Source: a virus. Taken from it: a stretch of DNA of 20,465 bases. The notes beneath the pieces were generated by a model. It saw nothing but the letters and a program-made list of their open reading frames with translations. It ran no database searches and had not been told where the DNA came from. The stretch lies in the IMG/VR virus record IMGVR_UViG_3300037189_001795, positions 1 through 20,465 of that record; one strand, 5' to 3'. This document shows, piece after piece, positions 1 through 7,713 of this stretch (position 1 is its first letter; every line of letters starts with the position of its first letter). Both the position numbers and the translations under genes were made by a program.

Positions 1-3000
1 GTTGCCCCACTTGTTGACGAATGAAAACCATACGCCTGAAGTTTAATTGTTTTACCCGGCACAAAAAAGTTGGCGGGAAGCGTAAGCGTTCCGACTCCGG
101 TTGAGGTTAAAGTCGTTTCAGTCGTCGTATTTGCACACGTTGCATCAGCAGTTTGCGTAAACAAAGTACCAGACAACGACTGATTCACCCCTGCTTCGTT
201 TGCATAAATTGTTTTTTGCGTTGAATCATGCCAAACGTCGCCTGAGTTTACAGAACTTGGAGCCGTCCCTGTCGCGATGTTCATCGATGCGCGAGTGGTT
301 GATGATCCTGCAAGGTTTAAAAATGCAGTTAGTGTCGAAGTTCCAAGTCCAAGTTGGTTTGCTGCGATGTTTCCGCTGAAGTTGCTTGTCGATCCGTTTG
401 AAACATAAAGCGTGTTTGCGGCCCCACGGAAAAACCCAAGATCAAACGGTCCGACGTTAGAGTCTGATCCAGTTGACCACAAAAAATTCCCTGTTGATGT
501 GGTTGTGAGTCTGGTCGATGTGACTCTGAAAATACCGTTACCGGATACAATCCCACCGGTGCCAGTGTTAATTCCACCAAGAGCAGAAAGCAGACCGTTG
601 AACAACACTCCTCCAGCATTCACATAAAGAGCGTATGGACTTGTTAAGGTTACGTTTGTTCCTGCTGATGGTGCCCCTGCAATATATACTGTAGATGCGT
701 TGGTGTAAGTGACTGCCGTGTTAGTTGCAGCAAGTGTCGGCACACCAAACGAATTGACCATGTTGTTAGTTACGGTCGATGAAGCGGTTGAGCTTGTGTC
801 CGTAAAGGTTGCGGCATCATGTGCTAATTGAACTCCTGTTGTTCCCCACGCTGAGGCAGAAAAATTACCGCCAAGATGCAGTAAAGATGTTGGGGCCATG
901 TTTCCAATACCAACAGCTCCAGAAAGCAGCCACACCATTGAATCTCGGTTTGTAGCATTCCCCGTAATATTTAATTTTAAACCGTTTCCTGCTATAGAGC
1001 CATTTTGTGCTGAAAATAGCCAGTTCGCCAAGTTATTGGGTCCATACCCAAAACGAAAAACAGTGCCGTAAGAAGACACGCCACCGGGGCCGATGATTGT
1101 CGTCATACCTTGATAATCAACAGTAAGTCTATCGCTCCCGTTGGTTCCAAGAATTAATTGCGGTTGAGTTCCTGCTGACCCAATTACTGATCTGATAAAG
1201 GCCGAAATACCAGAGTTTGTAGAGTTTCTGTTAAAAAACAGAATTCCAACACCACCACCTGCGCCTGCAAAATTGTCATTTCTAAGAACAAGGGGGTAAG
1301 TGTTTTGTGCCGTACTATCTTCAAATACACTTTTTCCGGATGATGCCAAAGTGTACGAATTTGTAAGAGTTGCATTGGTTCCAGCAGTAGGGGCACCCGA
1401 CAAATACAAAGTTGCGATATTGCTGTAGGTGGTTGCATTTGATGTGGCAATCACCGGAGTCGCTATCGCATTAATTGCAGTTAAGTTTGAAAAAGTTGTA
1501 GATGTCGTTCCGGTCGAGGTTGTATCGGTGTAAGTATTCGCATCCTGACGGATTGCGATACCGTTCGAAGTCCACGCTGAAGCAGACACCACACCCTGAG
1601 ACCCAATGTTGAGCAGAGCGGATGGGCTTCGTGTGTTGTGTCCAGTAAACTGTCCCGATACGGTCAGAGGAGAATACTGAATTGCAATCTGAACGGTCGT
1701 TCCGTAGTTGGTTGTTCCAGTAACGGAATACGGGTTTGAAACCACCACAGTCGTGGAGTTGGTCACCGATGTAATCGTTCCGAGTGAAATAAGCGAGGAC
1801 GTTAAATACCCACCATCAACAATTACGGTCAGGCCAACATCGGCTGAGGTAAATGCTCCGTTAACCGCTGTCAAAGTATTTGTTGTGCCGTTGAAGTTTG
1901 TTGTGCCTCCGGCTGTTCCAACAAAAGTTCTTGCATTAGTTCCAACGGTGGCGTCCGTACGACCTACGGTTTTAATCGCAAATGAGTTTGCAATCGTTCC
2001 ACCGACAATACCTTGAGCGGACGATGCGTTGTAGAATCCACCCGTAGTCATATACCCGTTTGTGAACATATGTGCGCCACTTGAGGACACATAGTACGAG
2101 TTAGCCGCATATCCGTAGTAGTTGCACCCCATGAATACGCCATCATCGAGCGATATTAATTTACTGGTGAAATAGGACTTGTTCCCAAAATAAACTCTGC
2201 CGTCAGTTCCCATTGAGTGAAGCGTTGTTCCACCCACTTGGAAATCAAACACACGGGAGGATGCGTTTGAAGCCGTATTGGTAATGTTGATCAACGATCC
2301 TGTGAAGACACCCGAAGCGTTGTTCCAAGTTTGCGAGTAAGACTGTGCCACCAAAGTGGATGCAGCCGTAAATGCAGCCGGAGTGTATGAGGTGATCCCT
2401 GAAGTGTTGGTTAACGACCAGAAAATCGTCGATGTTCCTGCGCTTGACGAACTTCGATCACGGAATGCAATCCCGTTTGATCCGCTCAACAGAGTGGTGT
2501 ACCCACCTGCCGATCCGATTGAGTATTGAGTTCCGTAAAGGATTGACCCATCTTGAACGATTGATAAAACATTTGATGCTGAACTGTTTTTCACAATCAG
2601 CATCGGAGTTGTTTGCGTCGGCGCACCCTGAAGAATCAGTGCGGTTTCATCGACGGTCGGAGAGGTCGTTACATGGATTTTTGCAAGCGGAGTTTGAGTG
2701 GCATAGGCCGCATTTAACAACTGAATTCTACCGATAGCCAAAAAAGAACTGCCATTCACCGCAGTAACATTCACTCGATAATATCGAAACGATACTGGAC
2801 TTGCCAATGAGTAGGATCGAGATTCCCCAGCCCCCCATGCTGTTTGCGCTGTTCTTGTGTCAATCGTTGTTTGCTCTCCGGAAAAGGCACCCGTATTTGA
2901 TCCAAGCAAAGTCCACGCTTGTGCCATATTCGCCGCTGCAGCAGAAGACGCAATCAAGTTATAGCTATTAATTGTTACAGATGTAGTTAAATCAATTTGA

Positions 3001-4991
3001 ATCCACTGAGGGTTCGTAAATGGAGAAACACTCAACCATTCTCCACCAGTTGTCCCAGAAGCAAATGCTCTCCACGCTTGATATATACCAGAATACTCAG
3101 TGGATGCGCTTGTGACTTGCGAAGATGTTGGACTCGAAGTTGTATTCGATGTCATTGCATTAAGAGGATATGTCGTCGCTGTGTTGGTCGACCCTACCGC
3201 CATTCGAGTGCTTGCAGTAGACCAGTAAAGGTTGATGTTGTCTTGCGCAATATTGGTGTTTGCGTCGATGAAAGGAATTGAGCCTGAAGTTAAAGAGGCA
3301 AATCGAGCCGTTCCGACAAGATGGAATGCCGTAGCAGGAGATGAAGTACCAATACCAAGGCGGTTATTTGCTTCATCATACGCCGAAGTTCCAAAGAAGA
3401 TTTTTCCTTTGGTCGCATTGCTTGTGGAAGACAAAGTCAAAGCGTTGCCTGAAGCAGTACCGCCGATGACACCTTGTCCTCCGGCCACACCAGTCGAAAG
3501 ATTGGCCGTGATCGTTCCGGCAGTGTTCGTTAGACCAGTCGAGAACGTATAAAGGCCGACATTGCTGATGTTGCCCTGGAGTTTTTGAAGGATTGTTTGA
3601 AGCGAATCCCCTGCCGTGATTGTTCCTGCTGAAGGCGTGAAGGATGCAATCTGAGCAAGGTAAGTCCTAGCATCGGTGAAATAAAGTTGTGTGCCTTCAG
3701 AGATGTTGGTGGTCGTAAGCGATACTGCCCCGGTCTGACCATTTACGGAAGACACACCCGTGACAAGTGCCCCGATGTTTCCATTCAATTTTTGAATTGC
3801 AGAAAGAATGCTATCTGTGGGGGAAATGGTACCCGCTCCTGAGACATAGCCAGTGAGAGTGGAACCAATAGTTCGAGCATTGGTGTAATATAATGGGCCA
3901 TTCTCAGGCACAACAGAAGTATCAAGAGTCTGAAATGTCTTGTCGCCCCTGAAGTATTGGGCTGTGGTCCCTGCTGTAATTGCAGGTTCTTTGGCATAGA
4001 AGATCGCAAAATCAGTAGAAGCAAGGTATCCATCTTGTGATCCGCTCGACTTCTTCACCTGAATCGCTGTGCCCGTACCAATCACGGCCCCGGCACCGTT
4101 AGTGATGGTCAGAACAGAAGATGTAGCCTCAGAAAGTGATCCGAAGCTGAGAGCGTTTTGTTTTGATTGAAAGGTAGAGAAGTCAGACGCTGAAAGGAAT
4201 CCGGCCTGAGATGCGCTTGATTGTTGAATGGTAAATTGACCAGTGCCTGAATCATACGCAAGCGGAGTCAAAGCAGAAACCGAACCCCTGGACCGGGCAT
4301 CGGTGTAATAGTAATTTGTGCCAGTTTCTGAAATATCGGCAGTTCCAAGAACAACCGCTCCGGTTTGTCCATTGACGGAAATAACAGACTCGTAGTTGGC
4401 AATCTTATCCCAAGCGGTACCGTTAAAAATAATCCAGTCACCAACTGCCCAATTTCCAATACCGTCAATGATGGTATTTCCGGCAACACTCACTTTGTAA
4501 TAATCGCCGTTTGTACCTACTCCGCTTGTAATGACCGGAGTGTTGGTGGAAGCATTCCAAAGACCAAGAAAAGTAAGGCCACCGACCACCCCAGGAGGGA
4601 TGTACGCCACTGGAATCAGATTGCTACCATCAAGAGGTGCATATCCGTTGGCAACACCCTTGTTTGCAATGTTTTCAGGAGTAAATCCGAGAGCATCCTG
4701 TTTTTGGGCAAATGTTGTAAAATCCAAGGCAGACAAATAACCATCGCTCTGAGCAGTAGCGATAGGGATTTGAATGTGACCGCCGACAATGACAAGCGGA
4801 GCATCGGCCTGTGTGACTCCTTGAGGATCAAACCATGTTGTATCGTAGTTCGCGTTTGATGCTTTTCCAAGAACCTGTCCGGCAAGACCTCCCGTTGGAA
4901 TACCAACACCCGGTACGCCCTGCACTCCTGTATCTTGAATGATGATGATTTCCGGATCGGAATTTAAAACAATGATTTGATTTTGGCTCAC
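1..4991 (-). CDS. Very long modular tail fibre (partial, open at left edge)
   Basis: Reading from GTG 4991, the frame has no stop to the left edge: about 1,663 codons. Modules in order: a Gly-rich lead with GQVLGKASNANYDTTWFDP (about 22-56); three 'GYLSA.DF.TF..KQ' copies (about 78, 260 and 317); a NGDYYKVSVAGN...GDWIIFNGTAWDKI module (about 139-193); three YYTDAR-type motifs (about 220, 362, 432) with two VNGQTGAV repeats; LGIGTSSP (about 542); an F5/8C (discoidin)-like domain (about 625-759); and a distal part with two related 85-90-residue modules (about 1134-1223 and 1377-1460). It is Thr/Ser/Asn/Gly-rich throughout, as expected for a trimeric fibre. Its C-terminus and any chaperone domain lie outside the window. 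Confidence 0.85.
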   Translation of the reverse strand, partial: MSQNQIIVLNSDPEIIIIQDTGVQGVPGVGIPTGGLAGQVLGKASNANYDTTWFDPQGVTQADAPLVIVGGHIQIPIATAQSDGYLSALDFTTFAQKQDALGFTPENIANKGVANGYAPLDGSNLIPVAYIPPGVVGGLTFLGLWNASTNTPVITSGVGTNGDYYKVSVAGNTIIDGIGNWAVGDWIIFNGTAWDKIANYESVISVNGQTGAVVLGTADISETGTNYYYTDARSRGSVSALTPLAYDSGTGQFTIQQSSASQAGFLSASDFSTFQSKQNALSFGSLSEATSSVLTITNGAGAVIGTGTAIQVKKSSGSQDGYLASTDFAIFYAKEPAITAGTTAQYFRGDKTFQTLDTSVVPENGPLYYTNARTIGSTLTGYVSGAGTISPTDSILSAIQKLNGNIGALVTGVSSVNGQTGAVSLTTTNISEGTQLYFTDARTYLAQIASFTPSAGTITAGDSLQTILQKLQGNISNVGLYTFSTGLTNTAGTITANLSTGVAGGQGVIGGTASGNALTLSSTSNATKGKIFFGTSAYDEANNRLGIGTSSPATAFHLVGTARFASLTSGSIPFIDANTNIAQDNINLYWSTASTRMAVGSTNTATTYPLNAMTSNTTSSPTSSQVTSASTEYSGIYQAWRAFASGTTGGEWLSVSPFTNPQWIQIDLTTSVTINSYNLIASSAAAANMAQAWTLLGSNTGAFSGEQTTIDTRTAQTAWGAGESRSYSLASPVSFRYYRVNVTAVNGSSFLAIGRIQLLNAAYATQTPLAKIHVTTSPTVDETALILQGAPTQTTPMLIVKNSSASNVLSIVQDGSILYGTQYSIGSAGGYTTLLSGSNGIAFRDRSSSSAGTSTIFWSLTNTSGITSYTPAAFTAASTLVAQSYSQTWNNASGVFTGSLINITNTASNASSRVFDFQVGGTTLHSMGTDGRVYFGNKSYFTSKLISLDDGVFMGCNYYGYAANSYYVSSSGAHMFTNGYMTTGGFYNASSAQGIVGGTIANSFAIKTVGRTDATVGTNARTFVGTAGGTTNFNGTTNTLTAVNGAFTSADVGLTVIVDGGYLTSSLISLGTITSVTNSTTVVVSNPYSVTGTTNYGTTVQIAIQYSPLTVSGQFTGHNTRSPSALLNIGSQGVVSASAWTSNGIAIRQDANTYTDTTSTGTTSTTFSNLTAINAIATPVIATSNATTYSNIATLYLSGAPTAGTNATLTNSYTLASSGKSVFEDSTAQNTYPLVLRNDNFAGAGGGVGILFFNRNSTNSGISAFIRSVIGSAGTQPQLILGTNGSDRLTVDYQGMTTIIGPGGVSSYGTVFRFGYGPNNLANWLFSAQNGSIAGNGLKLNITGNATNRDSMVWLLSGAVGIGNMAPTSLLHLGGNFSASAWGTTGVQLAHDAATFTDTSSTASSTVTNNMVNSFGVPTLAATNTAVTYTNASTVYIAGAPSAGTNVTLTSPYALYVNAGGVLFNGLLSALGGINTGTGGIVSGNGIFRVTSTRLTTTSTGNFLWSTGSDSNVGPFDLGFFRGAANTLYVSNGSTSNFSGNIAANQLGLGTSTLTAFLNLAGSSTTRASMNIATGTAPSSVNSGDVWHDSTQKTIYANEAGVNQSLSGTLFTQTADATCANTTTETTLTSTGVGTLTLPANFFVPGKTIKLQAYGFHSSTSGA
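610..865 (-). repeat. Distal fibre module, copy B
   Basis: Encodes SASAWGTTGVQLAHDAATFT, a Thr/Ser stretch, then TYTNASTVYIAGAPSAGTNV and TLTSPYAL, matching copy A (1321-1590) motif by motif. The divergence suggests an old duplication. Confidence 0.65.
1321..1590 (-). repeat. Distal fibre module, copy A
   Basis: Encodes SASAWTSNGIAIRQDANTYT, followed by a Thr/Ser stretch, then TYSNIATLYLSGAPTAGTNA and TLTNSYTL. The same order of motifs recurs in copy B at 610-865. Confidence 0.65.
2715..3110 (-). other. F5/8C (discoidin)-like carbohydrate-binding domain within the long fibre
   Basis: The translated region has A.RAF with a GEWLSVSPFTNPQWIQIDL core, then SYNLIASSAA, AQAWTLLGSN, FRYYRVNVTAVNGSSFLAIG and RIQLL. 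'W...A.F.....W.s.......WiqiDl', 'W.l.GS' and 'yrY.R.....ng....i.ri.l' is the galactose-binding-like F5/8C pattern. It is the clearest receptor-binding candidate in the fibre. Confidence 0.7.
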
Positions 4992-5365
4992 GCTGTTACC
5001 TCCGGAGATACGAATACCGCTCCCTGAATCAATCTTCTAACTTCTGTGCCAGTGTTTAGAAAAATGTCCCAGGTGTAGTTGGTTGTATTGTTTTGAAAAT
5101 CGACCGCTGGATTCACGGGAATCGCAGCCGTTTGAGCAGCAGTCAGTGAAATAGTAAATTGACCAACCGTAGCAGGTACGGTTTGGTTAGCAATGACAAT
5201 AGAAAAAGATTGAGTGATTGTAGGATCACTATACGAGCGGCGAATTTGTGCATTTAAGGTCATTCCAGTGAGGTTGATTGCGGCACCAGTGGAATCTTTA
5301 TACTGCATGGTACGGGTGAATGTCGCCCCCTGTTCAATCAAAAGATCATAAATTCCTGCGCTCAT
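4988..5365 (-). CDS. BppU N-terminal-like baseplate/fibre-associated protein
   Basis: A 125-residue beta-sandwich-like protein: GIYDLLIEQGATFTRTMQYK, then DSTGAAINLTGMTLNAQIRR, a central GQFTISLTAAQTAAIP, and NYTWDIFLNTGTEVRRLIQG near the end. The 'i.qG.tf......d..g...dLtg.t...qir...' layout is common in small proteins placed before long tail fibres and resembles the N-terminal domain of baseplate upper protein BppU. It probably connects the large fibre to the baseplate. It starts right after the lipoprotein stop and ends by overlapping the GTG start of the fibre gene (GTGA). Confidence 0.6.
   Translation of the reverse strand: MSAGIYDLLIEQGATFTRTMQYKDSTGAAINLTGMTLNAQIRRSYSDPTITQSFSIVIANQTVPATVGQFTISLTAAQTAAIPVNPAVDFQNNTTNYTWDIFLNTGTEVRRLIQGAVFVSPEVTA
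4998..5003 (-). promoter_or_regulatory. Strong ribosome site setting the GTG start of the long fibre
   Basis: GGAGGT with a 6-nt spacer before GTG at 4991-4989, located in the last codons of the BppU-like gene. It supports GTG as the true start even though the gene lacks a nearby ATG. Confidence 0.8.
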
Positions 5366-5665
5366 TTATTTGATCCCACCATTTCTACATTGTATCAGTT
5401 CTGCACGGATTTTAAAAACATACCCAGAATAGTCCTTGAAGGTACTCAAGTCCATGCAATGTGCGCCTTTAAAGTCTGGGTCGGAGACGCGAAATTCTTT
5501 CGCTATGGATGGGTCTTTGATCCGATTGCAAAGAAACACCGAATTCAAGGGTTGCGCCTCATCGTAGAAAAAAGTGCATACCCATCCGTCCGGTTGATCC
5601 GGGAGACTTGCGCATCCCGTAATCGCGAACATCAAACTAAGGAAGGCTCCTTGTAATCGCTTCAT
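5366..5665 (-). CDS. Small lipoprotein (possible o-spanin-like)
   Basis: I place the start at ATG 5665 (99 residues), with AAGG just upstream, not at in-frame ATGs further 5', which would add a very basic 30-residue stretch before the signal. The protein begins MKRLQGAFLSLMFAITGCAS: positive residues, hydrophobic core and a lipobox-like ITGC with Cys18. The mature part has four further Cys (WVCTFF, FLCNRI, GAHCMD, IQCRNG), probably disulfide-bonded in the periplasm. The start overlaps the preceding membrane-protein gene by 29 bp, and the TAA stop abuts the next ATG. It could be the outer-membrane half of a spanin pair or an exclusion-type lipoprotein. The family is not recognised. Confidence 0.62.
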   Translation of the reverse strand: MKRLQGAFLSLMFAITGCASLPDQPDGWVCTFFYDEAQPLNSVFLCNRIKDPSIAKEFRVSDPDFKGAHCMDLSTFKDYSGYVFKIRAELIQCRNGGIK

Positions 5666-5840
5666 TTGCCTTTTGTGCCTCTTCTTTGCTTTGTGCGATC
5701 TTTGCCTGGTCAATCGCCTTTGCTTCATTTGAAGCCCGTAGACGATCTTTTGCAAGTTCGATTTCTTTGATCAAAGAACCAATCACGGAGAAGATTTTAG
5801 GCAGCGCGACGATTACCTGAAGGATTAATCCCAGGCTCAT
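5637..5840 (-). CDS. Small membrane protein with charged helix (possible i-spanin or holin-like)
   Basis: A 67-residue protein. Residues about 3-24 (LGLILQVIVALPKIFSVIGSL) form a hydrophobic anchor, followed by a charged, Ala/Lys/Glu-rich helix (KEIELAKDRLRASNEAKAID). Its 3' end overlaps the start of the lipoprotein gene by 29 bp in a different frame. An inner-membrane anchored helical protein overlapping a small lipoprotein is the layout of Rz/Rz1 spanin pairs, though this protein is shorter than most i-spanins. It starts in an ATGA overlap. A 16-nt perfect palindrome (5763-5778) lies in the coding sequence. Confidence 0.55.
   Translation of the reverse strand: MSLGLILQVIVALPKIFSVIGSLIKEIELAKDRLRASNEAKAIDQAKIAQSKEEAQKANEAITRSLP
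5763..5778. repeat. Perfect 16-nt palindrome
   Basis: TTCTTTGATCAAAGAA is its own reverse complement. It lies inside the small membrane-protein gene. It may be chance in A/T-rich coding sequence or a protein-binding site. Confidence 0.4.
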
Positions 5841-6109
5841 TTCTTGATCGCTCCAACGAGCTTCACGATCTCAGGGATGGCAAAGGCTACGATCTCCAGT
5901 CCTTCAGCCAGTGTAAGAGCTTTAAGGTCTGATGGTACCTTGTCGATCTCATTATACGCCAAAAGAAGTTTTTGCTTGAGTTCCTCATTGCCCTGAATTT
6001 TAACGATAATATCCGCAATGTCGGACGCTTGAACCCCATCTTTAAACTCCTCTGCTAACAGAGCAGAAACCGCTAAAAGCCCCACCAACACATCCTTAAT
6101 GTCTTGCAT
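5837..6109 (-). CDS. Small helical protein of unknown function
   Basis: A 90-residue, all-helical, acidic protein: MQDIKDVLVGLLAVSALLAE, a central KIQGNEELKQKLLLAYNEID, and a hydrophobic C-terminal helix (GLEIVAFAIPEIVKLVGAIKK). I do not recognise the family. The two hydrophobic ends could associate with the membrane, so a holin-related role is possible given the neighbours, but the segments are amphipathic and not clearly membrane-spanning. An AGAGGGATAGG ribosome region precedes the ATG, and the gene ends in an ATGA overlap with the next. Confidence 0.6.
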   Translation of the reverse strand: MQDIKDVLVGLLAVSALLAEEFKDGVQASDIADIIVKIQGNEELKQKLLLAYNEIDKVPSDLKALTLAEGLEIVAFAIPEIVKLVGAIKK

Positions 6110-6110
6110 C

Positions 6111-6356
6111 CTATCCCTCTTTCTTATCGCTTAAAAATCGACCCTCAAGCCTTGAGAGTGACCGCTCAATATAGGATAGCTTATCCATGATTTTAGAGTC
6201 CAGAGCATCATGCTTTTCATCGAGCTTCTGGACGCGGATGGTCAATTCTTTGGCCTTTTCTTGAACGGCAAGCAGCTTTCCCTCAAGCCTGACAAGCCAG
6301 ACAATTCCACCAAGTGCGCTCAAAACAATTGAAGACAATTCGATAGGAAATGGCAT
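6111..6356 (-). CDS. Small membrane protein with coiled coil (possible holin accessory or spanin-like)
   Basis: I chose ATG at 6356 (81 residues) because GGAG lies 6 nt upstream; an earlier TTG at 6368 has no ribosome site. Residues about 6-24 (LSSIVLSALGGIVWLV) form one membrane segment. The rest is a charged coiled coil (KAKELTIRVQKLDEKHDALD, then KLSYIERSLSRLEGRF). One N-terminal membrane anchor plus a soluble coiled coil fits several phage lysis accessory proteins (XhlA-like or i-spanin-like), but I do not recognise the family. It directly follows the fibre-assembly gene and is followed by three more small genes. Confidence 0.6.
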   Translation of the reverse strand: MPFPIELSSIVLSALGGIVWLVRLEGKLLAVQEKAKELTIRVQKLDEKHDALDSKIMDKLSYIERSLSRLEGRFLSDKKEG

Positions 6357-6357
6357 C

Positions 6358-6768
6358 TCATACTCCAATCATTGCGGTTACTTCTTCGTCAGTCAGACCA
6401 AGAGCTTTCAGTTTGGCAGCAGCAGAGGCAAGTCTAGATTTTCGTGCCTCGGTTTCAAGATCGCGTTGCGCTTGTATTTGCTGAAGACGAAGTTCATTTG
6501 CTTTTTTATCGGCTTCAATTTTAGCCAAGTTTTCAGCTTCTTCTTTTGCTTTTTCAGCCAGTTCCGCGACTTTTGGGTCATCAATCAGAATCCATGCTCC
6601 GTCTTTAAATTGAATGAGCTTTCCTTCTTGCGCTTCCGGTGGGGCAATTTCAGTGACATTCGGAGGAGACAAAAACTCAGATTCCCCTTCAATGTGCGCC
6701 ATTGGGTTTGGTTGAAGCATTATTTCTCTTTCAAAAATACCATTTTCGTCAAATTTATATGCTTTCAT
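6358..6768 (-). CDS. Tail fibre assembly-like protein
   Basis: A 136-residue protein. The first 75 residues have the shape of tail fibre assembly proteins: MKAYKFDENGIFEREIMLQP, then VTEIAPPEAQEGKLIQFKDGAWILI. A long charged helix, probably coiled coil, follows (about 78-120), and it ends ASAAAKLKALGLTDEEVTAMIGV, a closing helix seen often in such proteins. They act as chaperones or clamps for the fibre encoded just upstream, and some remain in the particle. The start is ATG at 6768 with GAGGAA 4 nt upstream, 6 bp after the fibre stop. Confidence 0.72.
   Translation of the reverse strand: MKAYKFDENGIFEREIMLQPNPMAHIEGESEFLSPPNVTEIAPPEAQEGKLIQFKDGAWILIDDPKVAELAEKAKEEAENLAKIEADKKANELRLQQIQAQRDLETEARKSRLASAAAKLKALGLTDEEVTAMIGV
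6363..6366 (-). promoter_or_regulatory. Ribosome site that favours the ATG at 6356
   Basis: GGAG with a 6-nt spacer before ATG 6356-6354, and nothing comparable before the TTG at 6368. It sits in the last codons of the fibre-assembly gene. Confidence 0.65.
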
Positions 6769-6774
6769 AGTTCC

Positions 6775-7704
6775 TCAGAATTTAATGATGTAATTAACAC
6801 CCAAGTTTGCAGGACGGGTTTCAGAGCCCCCTTGTCCTGCGATAATAGTTCCGGAATAGTAAGTAAAAATACTTCTAAAGTTAAAATTTTCACCATCGGC
6901 AGCCATGTCTCTAGGGTCTCCGTCACCAGTACCAGTTTGATATTGGTGCCGGTGATTACCGCCTCCATGGTCGTGATAACCAAACTGATCTGATTGGACA
7001 CCCCCAACCGTTGCAGAATATCCTCCGGTTGTCCCTGCGCCCCTTAAAAAATATCCTTGTGTGTTAGGGAGCAAAAAAGAACCACCCGATCCACCGTAAG
7101 TATATCCGATTGCATTATAGAGATTTGCGTAGGTCGTTGTCGAAAGTGATGATCCATCGCAATACAAAAATCCAGCCGGAGGAGTTACGCTTGCTCCTGC
7201 AAATGGCAGGATTGAACCTACCGGCATTGCAAGATCAAGCGCATCAAGTTGTGATTGAATGGTTGTTCCTGTTGCAATTTTGTGCCCCGTTGGATCGGCT
7301 TTTGAATACGCAGCATCTACCATGTATTGCCAATTTGCACCGATTGCAGGAGTCACATTTAAAGTATTATCGACAAGGCATTTATAAAATTGCCCGCCAT
7401 ATTTAACGACTGATCCAATGAAATATGTAGTGCTTGCATCATATTCAGGAATTCCTTCCTGCATGAGATACGCGAGTTGATAGAATGCCACATAATGAAG
7501 CGCGTTCATGTCCTCAATTGCCGGGGAATTGCCCCCGAGAACAGCACTGAACCACCCACCGTCCCAGTTCCCGAGTTGTTGCATTACCCAAGGATCGGTT
7601 GTAGTGGTCGGGCTCCCGGCTGCGAGTGATCCGAATTTACCGATCTCCCCGGCATTCGCCGCTGATCCGAATAATTTTTGATAAACTCTGCTTAGTTTCG
7701 CCAT
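6775..7704 (-). CDS. Tail fibre with phage collar domain
   Basis: A 309-residue receptor-binding-type fibre. Residues 1-75 form an N-terminal attachment region (KLFGSAANAGEIGKFGSL, then a Gly/Trp-rich part). Residues 88-129 are a CBM5/12-like module (YDASTTYFIGSVVKYGGQFY ... WQYM). Residues 160-222 are the tail collar domain (MPVGSILPFAG, PAGFLYCDGSSLS, LPNTQGYFLRG). A metal-binding-like HDHGGGNHRH lies at 244-253, and the end has the usual SETRPANLGVNYIIKF. The His cluster is typical of trimeric fibres that bind iron along the axis. A GAGGAGA site just upstream gives strong initiation. A fibre-assembly-like gene follows at once. Confidence 0.87.
   Translation of the reverse strand: MAKLSRVYQKLFGSAANAGEIGKFGSLAAGSPTTTTDPWVMQQLGNWDGGWFSAVLGGNSPAIEDMNALHYVAFYQLAYLMQEGIPEYDASTTYFIGSVVKYGGQFYKCLVDNTLNVTPAIGANWQYMVDAAYSKADPTGHKIATGTTIQSQLDALDLAMPVGSILPFAGASVTPPAGFLYCDGSSLSTTTYANLYNAIGYTYGGSGGSFLLPNTQGYFLRGAGTTGGYSATVGGVQSDQFGYHDHGGGNHRHQYQTGTGDGDPRDMAADGENFNFRSIFTYYSGTIIAGQGGSETRPANLGVNYIIKF
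7318..7443 (-). other. CBM5/12-like module in the collar fibre (residues 88-129)
   Basis: Shares D.A/P, TY, IG, VV, YGG, Y, N, P and W.Y with the C-terminal module of the preceding gene, which suggests duplication or shared acquisition of one binding module. Confidence 0.65.
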
Positions 7705-7713
7705 TTTATCTCC

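Noticed and set aside
4365-4859. Plus-strand open frame of 164 codons
   Set aside because: It lies wholly opposite the long fibre frame, has no ribosome site, and its translation is Arg/Cys/Ile-rich without recognisable motifs; it is a shadow of the fibre codons.
5666-5755. In-frame N-terminal extension of the lipoprotein (start at 5755)
   Set aside because: It would put an extremely basic 30-residue stretch before a good lipoprotein signal and overlap the preceding gene much further; the ATG at 5665 has its own ribosome site.
6466-6993. Plus-strand open frame of 175 codons, Phe-rich
   Set aside because: Antisense to the fibre-assembly gene; the Phe/Ser-rich translation is what Lys/Glu/Ala-rich coiled-coil codons give when read backwards.
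6775-7704. Diversity-generating retroelement target in the collar fibre
   Set aside because: No reverse transcriptase gene or near-identical template repeat is visible in the window, and the C-terminus is a collar-type end, not a C-type lectin variable region.
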